The position numbers and the translations under genes are program-made. A DNA stretch of 64,000 nucleotides from Kiritimatiellia bacterium (GTDB lineage Bacteria; Verrucomicrobiota; Kiritimatiellia; JAAZAB01): positions 1-64,000 of the forward strand of contig JAQUMN010000004.1 of the NCBI GenBank assembly GCA_028718125.1. The letters are read 5' to 3'. The notes under the pieces were generated by a model. It was not told the DNA's origin. It did no database searches and worked only from the letters and a program-made list of their open reading frames with translations. This document shows, in pieces, positions 52,405 through 60,979 of this stretch (position 1 is its first letter; every line of letters starts with the position of its first letter).

Positions 52405-54036
52405 TCATCGTTTCTTTACCGGTCGTCCCACGGCGGCATGAATTGCTGAAACCATATAAGCGAGCATCTGCTTCGTCATGCCCGGATATACGCCGATCCA
52501 GAAGGTATCCCGCATAATCCTGTCCGTATTGGTCAGTTCACCGACAATCCTGTAACCTCGGCCTTCTTTGCGCATTTCGTCGAAACATGGGTGCTTGGTC
52601 AAATTACCGGCAAAGAGCATCCGGGTTTGGACGCCTTTCGATTCCAGATGATTCACGATCTGATCCCGCCTGATACCGGCGTTTTCTTTCACCGTCAGGA
52701 GAAAACCAAACCAGCTCGGATCGGAGTTCTCCGCCGGCTGCGGAAGCGTGAAAATATCGGTCAGGTCGGCCAGGCCGCCGCGCAGTAACTGCCAGTTCCG
52801 TTTGCGCGCAGCAATAAAACCGGGCAGTTTTTCCAGCTGGGCGCATCCCACGGCCGCCTGCATATCGGTGACTTTCAAATTGTATCCGAAATGCGAATAA
52901 ACATATTTGTGATCGTAGCCGGCGGGAAGTTCGCCGAACTGCTGACCGAACCGGCGGCCGCAGGTATTGTCATGGCCGGAAGCGCACCAGCAATCGCGGC
53001 CCCAATCCCGGAACGACTTCACCAGCCGATCGAGCGTGAGGTCGTGGGTGTAGACCGCCCCACCCTCGCCCATGGTCATATGATGCGGCGGATAAAAACT
53101 GGAAGTTCCGATGTCGCCCACGGTCCCGGTATATCGCCATGTATTGTTCAGCTTGTATTTTGAACCGAGCGAGTCGCAGTTATCCTCAATTAGCCAAAGC
53201 TGGTGCTTGTCGCAGAATGCCCGTACGCGCTTGAGATCGAAGGGATTGCCGAGCGTATGCGCAAGCATGACGGCCTTGGTTTTTGCGGATAACGCCCTGT
53301 CCAGCCGCGCGCAGTCAATGTTATATGACGGCAGTTCCACATCCATAAAAACAGGAATCGCACCGTACTGGATAATCGGCGCCACCGTCGTGGGAAAACC
53401 GGCGGCTACCGTAATAACCTCATCGCCACGTCGGATGCGCTTACCCCCCAGCTTGGGCGAAGTCAGCGCCATGAATGCCAGGAGGTTGGCCGACGACCCC
53501 GAATTCACTACCGAACAATGCTTGACTCCAAGAAAACCGGCAAATTCTTTCTCGAACCGCTCCGCATAACGGCCGGTGGTCAGCCAGAAGTCGAGGGAAG
53601 AATCAACCAGGTTGATGATTTCCTTCTCGTCGAACACCCGTCCCGCGTAGGAAATTCGGTCGCCGGCAGAAAATTTTTTCTTCTTGTGCTTGATTGCATA
53701 ATGCTTTACTGCCGCCATAATTACACGCTCACGCAACACCTTTTCAAGAAACGCTTCCGAGACCGACGCGATCTTTTTGCCAACGATCTTCCTGTCGAGC
53801 GGATAACATTTATCCATATGCAGGATGGATCCGGCAGGAAGCGCTCCCGAAACAACCGCATCGCCCGCCACGATTATAGTTTTGCCGCTTGCTCGGTTCC
53901 GTTTCGGGGTCACAATCAGAAACTCGATATCCTGATCTTTATCCGGCTCGCCGATAGCCAGTCCCCGTTGCGTTTTATGCGCCGGCGACTTGCCGGACGG
54001 CATTTTGATCTCGAATATTTTTCCTCTATAGATCAC
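52405..54036 (-). CDS. rfbH: CDP-4-keto-6-deoxyglucose 3-dehydrase (RfbH/DdhC/E1)
   Basis: PMP- and [2Fe-2S]-dependent dehydrase that removes the C3 hydroxyl of CDP-4-keto-6-deoxyglucose, the route to 3,6-dideoxyhexoses (ascarylose, abequose, tyvelose). The DegT fold has HHMTMGEGG with His in the place of the usual PLP lysine, the hallmark of E1. Four Cys follow the spacing C-x61-C-x-C-x7-C, the last three in DCWCASGHDNTCG. An extra N-terminal ~110 residues (IFEIKMPSGK, IVAGDAVVSGALP, MDKCYPLD) precede the canonical start. The frame is open to 54078; GTG 54036 or ATG 54003 are plausible starts. No E3-type reductase gene is in the window. Confidence 0.9.
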   Translation of the reverse strand: MIYRGKIFEIKMPSGKSPAHKTQRGLAIGEPDKDQDIEFLIVTPKRNRASGKTIIVAGDAVVSGALPAGSILHMDKCYPLDRKIVGKKIASVSEAFLEKVLRERVIMAAVKHYAIKHKKKKFSAGDRISYAGRVFDEKEIINLVDSSLDFWLTTGRYAERFEKEFAGFLGVKHCSVVNSGSSANLLAFMALTSPKLGGKRIRRGDEVITVAAGFPTTVAPIIQYGAIPVFMDVELPSYNIDCARLDRALSAKTKAVMLAHTLGNPFDLKRVRAFCDKHQLWLIEDNCDSLGSKYKLNNTWRYTGTVGDIGTSSFYPPHHMTMGEGGAVYTHDLTLDRLVKSFRDWGRDCWCASGHDNTCGRRFGQQFGELPAGYDHKYVYSHFGYNLKVTDMQAAVGCAQLEKLPGFIAARKRNWQLLRGGLADLTDIFTLPQPAENSDPSWFGFLLTVKENAGIRRDQIVNHLESKGVQTRMLFAGNLTKHPCFDEMRKEGRGYRIVGELTNTDRIMRDTFWIGVYPGMTKQMLAYMVSAIHAAVGRPVKKR

Positions 54037-54060
54037 GCCTGTCACCCTTATCCGGAGATG

Positions 54061-54540
54061 ATTTTGCCCGCGAAACACGCTAAATAACGCGAAACGGATT
54101 ACTTTGTGTAACTTTCAGATTATCATTTCGTATTCGCCAGCCGCTCCCATTCCAGTTTGGGATAATGCCCGAAATTCACAAGTAACCCCAGTTTGAAACC
54201 TGTCGCACAGAGATAATTTATCACCTGCGCTCGATGCTCATCTGTTAATTGGGAAACCGCTTTTATTTCAACAACAATTTTCTCATAGCAAATGAAATCT
54301 GGCTCATAGGCGTGCTTGAGTTGATATCCCTTGTATGTCAGTGTCAACGACTTCTGCGGGCTAAAAGCAATTTTCTGCAACATCAATTCAATTCCCAGGC
54401 ATTCTTGATAAACCGGCTCAAGAAATCCGCATCCTTTGTCTTTATAGACCTCAAAACAGGCGCCCATAATCTTAAATGCTTCTTCCTTATAAATCAGCCC
54501 ATCCATTTTCGCGTCCTGTTAGCGTGTTTCGCGGGCAAAT
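54061..54540. repeat. Inverted repeats flanking the GxxExxY gene
   Basis: The arm GCCCGCGAAACACGCTA at 54066-54082 (with ATTTT before it) faces TAGCGTGTTTCGCGGGC at 54520-54536 (with AAAT after it). The arms are identical over 17 bases and differ only by one T in the flank. Between them lies just the 127-residue GxxExxY gene, so gene plus arms forms a ~480-bp unit. One arm overlaps the maximal N-terminal frame of rfbH. Confidence 0.82.
54123..54506 (-). CDS. GxxExxY family protein
   Basis: A 127-residue member of the GxxExxY family. The signature is G27-F-L-E30-P-V-Y33, and EPDFICYEKIVVEIKA carries the acidic residues of a PD-(D/E)xK-like core, so a nuclease-like fold is likely. Function is not established in the family. 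These small genes are often found inserted within polysaccharide operons and next to repeats, as here between rfbH and rfbG. The protein is on the same strand as the operon and its insertion seems not to break the flanking genes. Confidence 0.85.
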   Translation of the reverse strand: MDGLIYKEEAFKIMGACFEVYKDKGCGFLEPVYQECLGIELMLQKIAFSPQKSLTLTYKGYQLKHAYEPDFICYEKIVVEIKAVSQLTDEHRAQVINYLCATGFKLGLLVNFGHYPKLEWERLANTK

Positions 54541-54548
54541 CCGGTAAT

Positions 54549-55634
54549 TCAGCTTTCCATCTTTTCTTCAGCATATTCCTTTATCTGACGCAAGCAAACG
54601 CTTCGAACGTCTGCATGACCCTGGTAGGCTTTGGCCCATTCAACGGTCTTTTGAATCGCCTTCTCCAGGTTCCATTTTGGATGCCAGCCCAGTTCTGCCC
54701 TGGCCTTGGACCAATCCAGCTTTAGAAAATGCGCCTCGTGCGGATGTTCGCCCCGATCCACGTCAAAGGAAGCCTTCCGCCCCCACTCCGCACATAGTTT
54801 TTTTACAATCCATTCCACGGGTCGGGCATCGTCATCGTGCGGCCCGAAATTCCAGGCGCTCGCAAAACGCGATCCTTCTTCAACCAGCCCTTGAGCCAGC
54901 CGGAGGTAGCCGGCGAGCGGCTCCAGGACATGCTGCCACGGCCTGACGGCCAGGGGATTTCTGACGACGATTTTTTCGCCCTTTAACAACGCCCGAATGC
55001 AGTCGGGGACAAGCCGGTCAATGGCCCAATCGCCGCCGCCGATGACGTTACCTGCCCGCGCAGTGGCCAACGCCACTCCATGGCGATCAAACTTTTCCGG
55101 ATTAAAAAAGGACGTGCGATAGGCGGCGGTGACGATTTCCGAACACGCCTTGCTACTGGAATAGGGATCGTATCCTCCCAAAGGTTCGCTCTCCCGGTAT
55201 CCCCTCTGCCATTCCCTGTTCTCATAACATTTGTCGGTGGTCACATTTACGACAGCTTTCACGCCTTTGCACTCGCGCACGGCATCCAATAGATTCACCG
55301 TGCCCATGACGTTGATGGCATAGGTTTCGGCTGGATGCTTGTAGGATTCACGCACCAGCGGCTGGGCGGCCATGTGGATGATGATTTCCGGAGAGGCCGA
55401 CTTCAATGCCCGCGCCAGCGCCACCGGATCCTGGATATCGGCAATCACGCTGACAACCAGCTTGTCTATGCCACATAAGTCATACAAGCTCGGATCCGTA
55501 GGCGGAGAAAGCGCGTAACCCGTCACACGGGCACCCAGCGCATGGAGCCAGAGCGATAGCCAGGAGCCTTTGAACCCGGTATGCCCGGTCACCAACACCC
55601 GCTTGCCGCGATAGAAATCGGTTATGGCGTTCAT
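54549..55634 (-). CDS. rfbG: CDP-glucose 4,6-dehydratase
   Basis: RfbG/DdhB converts CDP-glucose to CDP-4-keto-6-deoxyglucose with bound NAD. The 361-residue extended SDR protein starts MNAITDFYRGKRVLVTGHTGFKGSWLSLWL, with the nucleotide loop TGHTGFKGSW at 16-25. AAQPLVRESYKHPAETYAINVMGT, NVTTDKCYENREW (catalytic Thr-Asp-Lys) and the YDPYSSSKACSEI Tyr-Lys pair follow. GAGNVIGGGDWAIDRLVPDC-type sequence (ARAGNVIGGGDW) is typical. This is the family length. Neighbours rfbF (56067) and rfbH (52405) complete the module, with accessory genes inserted on both sides. Confidence 0.95.
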   Translation of the reverse strand: MNAITDFYRGKRVLVTGHTGFKGSWLSLWLHALGARVTGYALSPPTDPSLYDLCGIDKLVVSVIADIQDPVALARALKSASPEIIIHMAAQPLVRESYKHPAETYAINVMGTVNLLDAVRECKGVKAVVNVTTDKCYENREWQRGYRESEPLGGYDPYSSSKACSEIVTAAYRTSFFNPEKFDRHGVALATARAGNVIGGGDWAIDRLVPDCIRALLKGEKIVVRNPLAVRPWQHVLEPLAGYLRLAQGLVEEGSRFASAWNFGPHDDDARPVEWIVKKLCAEWGRKASFDVDRGEHPHEAHFLKLDWSKARAELGWHPKWNLEKAIQKTVEWAKAYQGHADVRSVCLRQIKEYAEEKMES

Positions 55635-55662
55635 ACATCAAGTTTAAGTGACAGGTTTAAGT
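55635..55662. repeat. Direct repeat tract upstream of the four-helix-bundle gene
   Basis: The tract CAAGTTTAAGTGACAGG and the following GTTTAAGTTCAAGTGGAAG share short TTTAAGT and CAAGT blocks (55639-55674 region). A related inverted copy (CCTTAAACTTGCTGCTTGC) is near 56027-56045, on the other side of the gene at 55663-56019. Confidence 0.45.
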
Positions 55663-56019
55663 TCAAGTGGAAGTTTTCTTAAGCGATTGAATCAAACCAA
55701 ACAACATCTTAGAGATCTGTGTAGACTCGCAGGCCAACTCTGCGGCTATGTTCTCGGTCAGGTAACCCAAATCAGCCGCGATCATCAGTTGGGTGCGCAA
55801 TTCGCCTGCCGAACCTTTTGCGTAACCTATGAATTGGACAAATTCCTTACGAGTAATACGTTCTGCTCCTTCGGCAATATTAGACGGTATAGACACAGCT
55901 GCACGGGTGATTTGATCGCGGAAGCCATAATCCTTGCAGGCTTGTAGCGCGCGATAAACACCTACCGCCAGCACTCGGCTACGTTGCCAAACATCCAAAT
56001 CTTCGAAGCTCTTACTCAC
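55663..56019 (-). CDS. Four-helix-bundle protein (S23/IVP type)
   Basis: A 118-residue four-helix bundle of the kind encoded in 23S rRNA intervening sequences and scattered as single genes. It begins MSKSFEDLDVWQRSRVLAVGVYRAL, then FRDQITRAAVSIPSNIAEGAERITRKEFVQFIGYAKGSAGELRTQLMIAADLGYL, the family core (SIPSNIAEG). It ends with the SKMLFGLIQSL helix. Function is unknown. The gene is inserted between rfbG and rfbF on the operon strand with short repeats on both sides, and there is no obvious link to sugar synthesis. Confidence 0.88.
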   Translation of the reverse strand: MSKSFEDLDVWQRSRVLAVGVYRALQACKDYGFRDQITRAAVSIPSNIAEGAERITRKEFVQFIGYAKGSAGELRTQLMIAADLGYLTENIAAELACESTQISKMLFGLIQSLKKTST

Positions 56020-56066
56020 CGGTAGTCCTTAAACTTGCTGCTTGCAACTTCAACCACGCCTTGCGC

Positions 56067-56837
56067 TCACCATACTTTCCATGGCGCTTTGTCTTCCTGC
56101 CACAAATGGTTCAAAAGACGTTTGTCGCGCAGCGTATCCATGCATTGCCAGAAACGATCGTGGCGATAGGCCACAAGCTGGCGATCTTTGGCCAGGCGTT
56201 CAAGCGCATCAATTTCCAGAATGCTGCTGTCGTCCTTCAGATATTTAAACATCGCCGGCTCAAAAACCATGAAACCGCCGTTGATCCAGCCCTCGCCAAT
56301 CTGGGGTTTTTCAATGAACTTCGCAACGCGGTTGCCGTCCAACACAATCCCGCCGAAGCGGGAGGGCGGACGCACTGCCGAAACAGTGCCGATACATCCA
56401 TGCGCCCGATGGAGCTTAAGCAAGGCGCGGATGTCAATGTTGGCCACGCCATCGCCGTAAGTCAGCATAAAGGTCTCGTTCTTAAGCAAAGGCGCCAGGC
56501 GCTTCACGCGGCCGCCGGTCTGGGTATCCTGGCCGGTATCAATCAGGTGCACGATCCACTTTTCAGTACACGTTTTCCGTTTTTTTACCCGGTCGCCGGC
56601 CAGATCAACGGTCAGGTCGCTGCTCATGTTGCGGTAGTCACAAAAATAGCGCTTGATCACCTCGCCCTTGTAGCCCAATGCGACAAAAAACTCCCTGGCC
56701 CCATAATGTGCATAGTTCTTCATGATATGCCACAGGATCGGCTTCCCGCCGATTTCAATCATCGGCTTGGGTTTGAGTTCGGTTTCTTCAGCCAGACGCG
56801 TTCCCAGTCCACCCGCCAAAATGACGACTTTTGTCAT
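56067..56837 (-). CDS. rfbF: Glucose-1-phosphate cytidylyltransferase
   Basis: RfbF/DdhA makes CDP-glucose from glucose-1-phosphate and CTP, first step to CDP-dideoxyhexoses. The 256-residue protein has VILAGGLGTRLAEETELKPKPM near residue 5 (nucleotide loop), GGKPILWHIMKNYAHYG, VALGYKGEVIKRYFCDYR, LTYGDGVANIDI (metal Asp), the SRFGGIVLDG and FIEKPQIGEGWINGGFMVF blocks, and the HDRFWQCMDTLRDK active-site end. This matches RfbF of the Yersinia/Salmonella type in full length. It is the last gene of the big minus-strand block. Confidence 0.95.
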   Translation of the reverse strand: MTKVVILAGGLGTRLAEETELKPKPMIEIGGKPILWHIMKNYAHYGAREFFVALGYKGEVIKRYFCDYRNMSSDLTVDLAGDRVKKRKTCTEKWIVHLIDTGQDTQTGGRVKRLAPLLKNETFMLTYGDGVANIDIRALLKLHRAHGCIGTVSAVRPPSRFGGIVLDGNRVAKFIEKPQIGEGWINGGFMVFEPAMFKYLKDDSSILEIDALERLAKDRQLVAYRHDRFWQCMDTLRDKRLLNHLWQEDKAPWKVW

Positions 56838-56991
56838 GACCTGATTCCTTTAAACTCAGTTTGCCGCAAAGGCCTGAATTGGATTTAAATAATGATAGGA
56901 TAATCAAGACGTTGTCGCAATTCAATTTCTCGATAACCAAAAGCGATGCCGGCGCTTGCCGCCCGGCAATGAATCCTTTATTCTAACCTCC

Positions 56992-57678
56992 GTGAATATC
57001 GAATCCTTGGCGCCGGTCATGCGGATCCTTAAGCGGGAATACGAAACAAAACGGACGCCGATTGTGGATCTGATCCAGGCGCAAACCGACGATCCGTTTC
57101 ATGTCCTGGTGGCGACGATCCTGAGCGCGCGCACGCTGGACCAGACCACGGCAGCGGCTTGCCGCAAGCTCTTCAGGATGGTCCGCAACCTGGAAGGCCT
57201 CCAGCGTATACCGCGCTTGCGGCTGGAACGCCTGATCTACCCGGTCGGGTTTTATCATACCAAGGCCAAGCTTCTGAAACGTCTGCCCGACGCCGTGGCA
57301 AAGCACTTTTCCGGAGTCATTCCCGACACCGTGGAGGAACTCATCAAATTGCCGGGCGTCGGCCGCAAGACCGCCAACCTCGTGGTGGCCGTGGCCTTCA
57401 ACAAGCCGGCCATATGCGTGGATATCCATGTGCACCGGATCAGCAATCGCTGGGGTCTTATCCGCACACGCACACCCCTGGAAACAGAGATGGTTTTACG
57501 CCGTCGGTTACCCGTGAAATACTGGCAGGTTTTCAACTCCTACCTGGTGTCCTTCGGCCAGAGCGTGTGCAGGCCGGTGCGCCCACATTGCGGCACATGT
57601 CCGATTTACGCGCAATGCAAGCGTGTGGGCGTAAAAAACGGCATTGACATACATTCCGATAAAATTCAGCATGAATAA
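56992..57678 (+). CDS. nth: Endonuclease III (DNA glycosylase/AP lyase)
   Basis: Nth removes oxidised pyrimidines and cuts at the abasic site. The 228-residue protein (from GTG 56992) has the helix-hairpin-helix LPGVGRKTANLV with the catalytic Lys at 126, the Asp at 144 in VDIHVHR, and the [4Fe-4S] cluster C193-x6-C200-x2-C203-x5-C209 near the C-terminus. The family length is about 210-225. A TTG at 56956 is an alternative start. It lies divergent from rfbF and upstream of the UroD-family gene on the same strand. Confidence 0.93.
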   Translation: MNIESLAPVMRILKREYETKRTPIVDLIQAQTDDPFHVLVATILSARTLDQTTAAACRKLFRMVRNLEGLQRIPRLRLERLIYPVGFYHTKAKLLKRLPDAVAKHFSGVIPDTVEELIKLPGVGRKTANLVVAVAFNKPAICVDIHVHRISNRWGLIRTRTPLETEMVLRRRLPVKYWQVFNSYLVSFGQSVCRPVRPHCGTCPIYAQCKRVGVKNGIDIHSDKIQHE

Positions 57679-57717
57679 CTCGTTTGAGTAAGCGATCGGA
57701 TCAGGAGGAAACCGGAT

Positions 57718-58794
57718 ATGCCCCACGCTATTCTTTCGAAGGAACGAGTTCTGACGACCTTTGCCAATCAGGCGACGGATCGCGTGCCGATCAATTACTT
57801 GGCCAATCCCGGCATTCACCAGCGGCTTATGGCGCATTTTAAGCTCAAGGCCGGTGATAATGAGGGCCTGAATAAGGCGCTTGGCGTGGATTTTAGAGGC
57901 GTGGGAGCGCAATACGTGGGACCGAAACTGCATCCCGATCTGCCGGGACGGCAGGTATCTCTCTGGGGTGTCAGGACACGTTGGATTGAAAATGAAAGTG
58001 GCGGCTACTGGGATTTTTGCGACTTTCCGCTCCAGGAGGCCGACGAGGAGGCTGTGGCCGCCTGGCCCATGCCCTCGCCGGATGATTTCGATTATTCCGT
58101 TGTGCTTGAAGATTGCCGGCGATATGAGGGTTATGCCCTGCATGTCGGGGGCGCGGGACTTGGCGACATTATCAACGGCAACGGGTTTCTGCGCGGCACG
58201 GAGCAAACCCTGGTGGACCTGGTGACGGACGATCCGGCCGGTTTACTGCTCGCCGCCCGCAGAACGGAAATCAACCTGGAGATAACGCGTCGCACCCTTG
58301 AGGCGGCCAAGGGTCGTATCGCCTTCCTATGGATGGGGGAAGACCTGGGCACGCAGCGGTCTCCGATCATCAGCCTTGATCTCTATCGCAAGCATATTCG
58401 TCCGCTTCATCAGAAATTCATTGATCTGGCCAAATCTTATCGTCTGCCGGTCATGATCCACTGTTGCGGTTCCAGCAGTTGGGCCTTTGAGGATTTTATC
58501 GCTATGGGGATTAACGTCGTTGACACCCTTCAACCGGAAGCCAAGGACATGGCGCCGGCCTACCTTAAAAAAACGTTTGGCGGCCGTTTGGCGTTTCACG
58601 GATGCATTTCCACGGCGGGGACGGTGGCTTTCGGGACAGTGGCAAACGTGGTGAAATCCTGCCGCGAGACACTGAAAATCATGATGCCCGGCGGCGGCTA
58701 TTGTTTTGCGCCCACGCACTGCCTGCAGGATAATTCTCCGACCGCCAACGTGGTGGCCATGTATGCAACGGCCGCAACCTTCGGTCGTTATTGA
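57718..58794 (+). CDS. Uroporphyrinogen decarboxylase (UroD)-family protein
   Basis: A 358-residue UroD-fold protein of the MtaA/corrinoid methyltransferase-like branch, not a heme HemE: the N-terminal hemE signature is absent. It starts HAILSKERVLTTFANQATDRVPINYLANPGIH. MIHCCGSSSWAFEDFIAMGINVVDTLQPE holds H248-C249-C250, a likely Zn site for methyl transfer, and KKTFGGRLAFHGCIS follows. These proteins move methyl groups in anaerobes or act in catabolism, but the substrate is unknown. GGAGGAAACCGG before ATG 57718 is a strong ribosome site. No corrinoid protein gene lies next to it. Confidence 0.82.
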   Translation: MPHAILSKERVLTTFANQATDRVPINYLANPGIHQRLMAHFKLKAGDNEGLNKALGVDFRGVGAQYVGPKLHPDLPGRQVSLWGVRTRWIENESGGYWDFCDFPLQEADEEAVAAWPMPSPDDFDYSVVLEDCRRYEGYALHVGGAGLGDIINGNGFLRGTEQTLVDLVTDDPAGLLLAARRTEINLEITRRTLEAAKGRIAFLWMGEDLGTQRSPIISLDLYRKHIRPLHQKFIDLAKSYRLPVMIHCCGSSSWAFEDFIAMGINVVDTLQPEAKDMAPAYLKKTFGGRLAFHGCISTAGTVAFGTVANVVKSCRETLKIMMPGGGYCFAPTHCLQDNSPTANVVAMYATAATFGRY

Positions 58795-59050
58795 TCCGGG
58801 TGCAGGATAGATGTTCGTTTAAAATCAGGCTCCGTAACGGGGCAATTTTTACACCACCTGGTGATCCCGACTTCTTGGAAAGTCGGGACGGGTCTACAGT
58901 CTTTTTTTGTAGGCCGGGCCCCGACCCGGCGGGATTCTCCACCGCAGGCTGACCCGCCTCCCGCCGTCACCAAGGCTATGGCGGGCAAGCTGGCGGAAAA
59001 TTCCTATACCTAAATTTAGCGCGATTACGACATGACCATGAACGCGGATT
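58795..59050. terminator. Intergenic hairpins between convergent genes (possible terminator)
   Basis: Between the convergent UroD-family and FAD-oxidase genes there is a 7-bp hairpin CCCGACT/AGTCGGG (58866-58872 with 58881-58887), followed 14 bases later by a run of seven T (58902-58908). The T-run itself lies in a weak CTACA/TGTAG stem. The distance to the T-run is longer than in a typical intrinsic terminator, so this is tentative. The rest of the gap shows only palindromic repeats. Confidence 0.35.
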
Positions 59051-60703
59051 TTACGTTTGCCGGTCAAATAGGTTGCCGGGGTTGAGCAGGCCGGCGGGAT
59101 CGAAGACGCGCTTGACGGCGCGCATGGCGGCAATCCCATCCTCGCCATACATCAGGCGCAGGAAAGGTTTCTTCAGTTTGCCGATGCCGTGCTCGCCGGA
59201 AACCGTGCCGCCCCAGGCCAGCGCTTTGCGCGCCAATTCCAGATAAAGCTCTTTGCCCCTGGCATACTCATCCAGGTCGCGCGGCAGAATATTGACGTGG
59301 ACATGGTTATTGCCGATGTGACCGAACATCACGTAGTCCAGCTTGGCGACATCGAGCAGTGCCCGGTAGGCAGCCATCATCTTCAACAGGGCATCGTCGG
59401 GCACGGCAAAATCGGTGCCCAGCTTGGTTAAACCGGGAACTTTCTGGGCCCGCTCGCCGATGCGCTGGTTGATTGTTTCCGGCAAGGCATGCCGGAACGC
59501 TTTGAGCCGCTCGGTTTCCTCCGGGGTGGTGGCCGTCCAGGCGCTGTCCGAACGGCTGCCGCAGTCGTCCAGTAAAGCCAGCAATGCCTCGGCGGCTTTC
59601 TCCAGCATGCGCTCCGATGTCGCCAACTCGATATATACAGCGGTTGCTGCGTCGGAAGGCAATGCCGGAATAGGAGAAGATGTCCCGACTTTCCGTTTCT
59701 GGTCCCGGAGCAGATCGAGGGCATGGCTGTCGAAATACTCCAAGGCCAGCGGACGACTCGGCAGGTCGGGAGGTTCGCTCCCCGTCGCACCGCCGCGCGC
59801 GCGCCGCACAAATGCCAGCGCAGCCGATTCTGATGGGAAAAAGCCGATGACGCCCAACACCATTTCCGGGGCCGGGATCAGCCGGATTTCGATCTCCGTG
59901 AAAATGCCGAGCGTCCCCTCGGAACCGATGAACAAATCCAGCAGATCCATGCCGGGTTGCGCAAAATAACCGGCCGCGTTTTTGACGGATGGCATGGCGT
60001 ACCCGGGGATCGCACCTTCCCGGATAACGCCGCCCGGCAAAGCCAGCCGGAAACGACCGCGTTCATCCGCACGACAGTCGCCGCGTCGCAAGTCAAGAAT
60101 TGATCCATCCGCGAGAGCAATCCGCAGGCGATTGATGTAATTCCGCGTGGAACCGTAAAACAAAGTACGGGCGCCGGAAGCATTGCACCCGGTCATTCCG
60201 CCGAGGGTGGCCGACCGTTCCGTGGGATCAGGCGAAAACATCCAGGCGCCCGACTGGCGCAACGCTTCCAGCGCTTGACGGTCTTCGGCCGGCCAGTTCG
60301 CTTCATCCGGGAACGTCTTTTTCTCCAGGGCCTTGTCGAGCGCTTCGAGCGTCACCCCCGGCTGACAGCGCAAGCAAAAATGGTTTTGGCCGGCATCGCG
60401 GCGCAGGCCAAGGAGCCGATTCATTTTGTCGAGACTGACCAGCCAGCCGCCTTCCGGCACGGCCCCGCCGGTAATCCCGGTCCGTGCGCCGGACAGGGTC
60501 ACAGTTGCCTTGGCCTGATCCGCGGCCCGCAGGAGGGCTACCAGCTCCAGTTCCGTCCGCGGAAAGAAAATCCGCTCCGCGCGGCCGCCCAGGCGGGATT
60601 CATCGGTCAGATAGCTTGCGGCGCAATCCGGGGTCTGCTCCGGCGGGAGACGGCTATCCATCCCGGCGGCTTCGATGCAGATGGCTGTAAGGATATGATT
60701 CAT
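59051..60703 (-). CDS. FAD-linked oxidase (GlcD/LldD-like dehydrogenase)
   Basis: A 550-residue FAD-binding oxidoreductase of the glycolate/D-lactate dehydrogenase type that oxidises a 2-hydroxy acid and passes electrons to a carrier. The FAD domain has ERIFFPRTELELVALLRAADQAK, VTLSGARTGITGGAVPEGG, FSPDPTERSATLGGMTGCNASGAR and YFAQPGMDLLDLFIGSEGTLGIFTEIE in order. The C-terminal half holds VMFGHIGNNHVHVNILPRD and GGTVSGEHGIGKLKKPFL, the usual acceptor-domain motifs (HGIG). ATG 60703 starts at the family N-terminus; a TTG lies upstream. It has no glcE/F partner here, so the electron acceptor is unclear. Confidence 0.86.
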   Translation of the reverse strand: MNHILTAICIEAAGMDSRLPPEQTPDCAASYLTDESRLGGRAERIFFPRTELELVALLRAADQAKATVTLSGARTGITGGAVPEGGWLVSLDKMNRLLGLRRDAGQNHFCLRCQPGVTLEALDKALEKKTFPDEANWPAEDRQALEALRQSGAWMFSPDPTERSATLGGMTGCNASGARTLFYGSTRNYINRLRIALADGSILDLRRGDCRADERGRFRLALPGGVIREGAIPGYAMPSVKNAAGYFAQPGMDLLDLFIGSEGTLGIFTEIEIRLIPAPEMVLGVIGFFPSESAALAFVRRARGGATGSEPPDLPSRPLALEYFDSHALDLLRDQKRKVGTSSPIPALPSDAATAVYIELATSERMLEKAAEALLALLDDCGSRSDSAWTATTPEETERLKAFRHALPETINQRIGERAQKVPGLTKLGTDFAVPDDALLKMMAAYRALLDVAKLDYVMFGHIGNNHVHVNILPRDLDEYARGKELYLELARKALAWGGTVSGEHGIGKLKKPFLRLMYGEDGIAAMRAVKRVFDPAGLLNPGNLFDRQT

Positions 60704-60979
60704 GACAAACGCGGAAATCAATGACTTTTATCTGGCTATATTATCTTGGTTCTTTATCCGCCTTTGGCGGATGTGACCGCGTTGCGCCTTGGGTTGGGTG
60801 AGTCTGCGAAACCCTGCGGAACAGAATGCGTTAAATTGGCTCGGCGGCCAGGCGTCGCCGGCGGCGCTATACTCGTGTATGCGCCGTCCGGCGAGAACAC
60901 CGCCGCCGAGCCAAGATCACACATCCGGTCTCCGCACCCAAGGCGAAACGCATCATTGCATAAAATCTTCGGCTAGATA

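Noticed and set aside
52405-56837. Naming the final CDP-sugar (abequose, tyvelose, ascarylose)
   Set aside because: The deciding downstream reductase or epimerase genes are not in the window.
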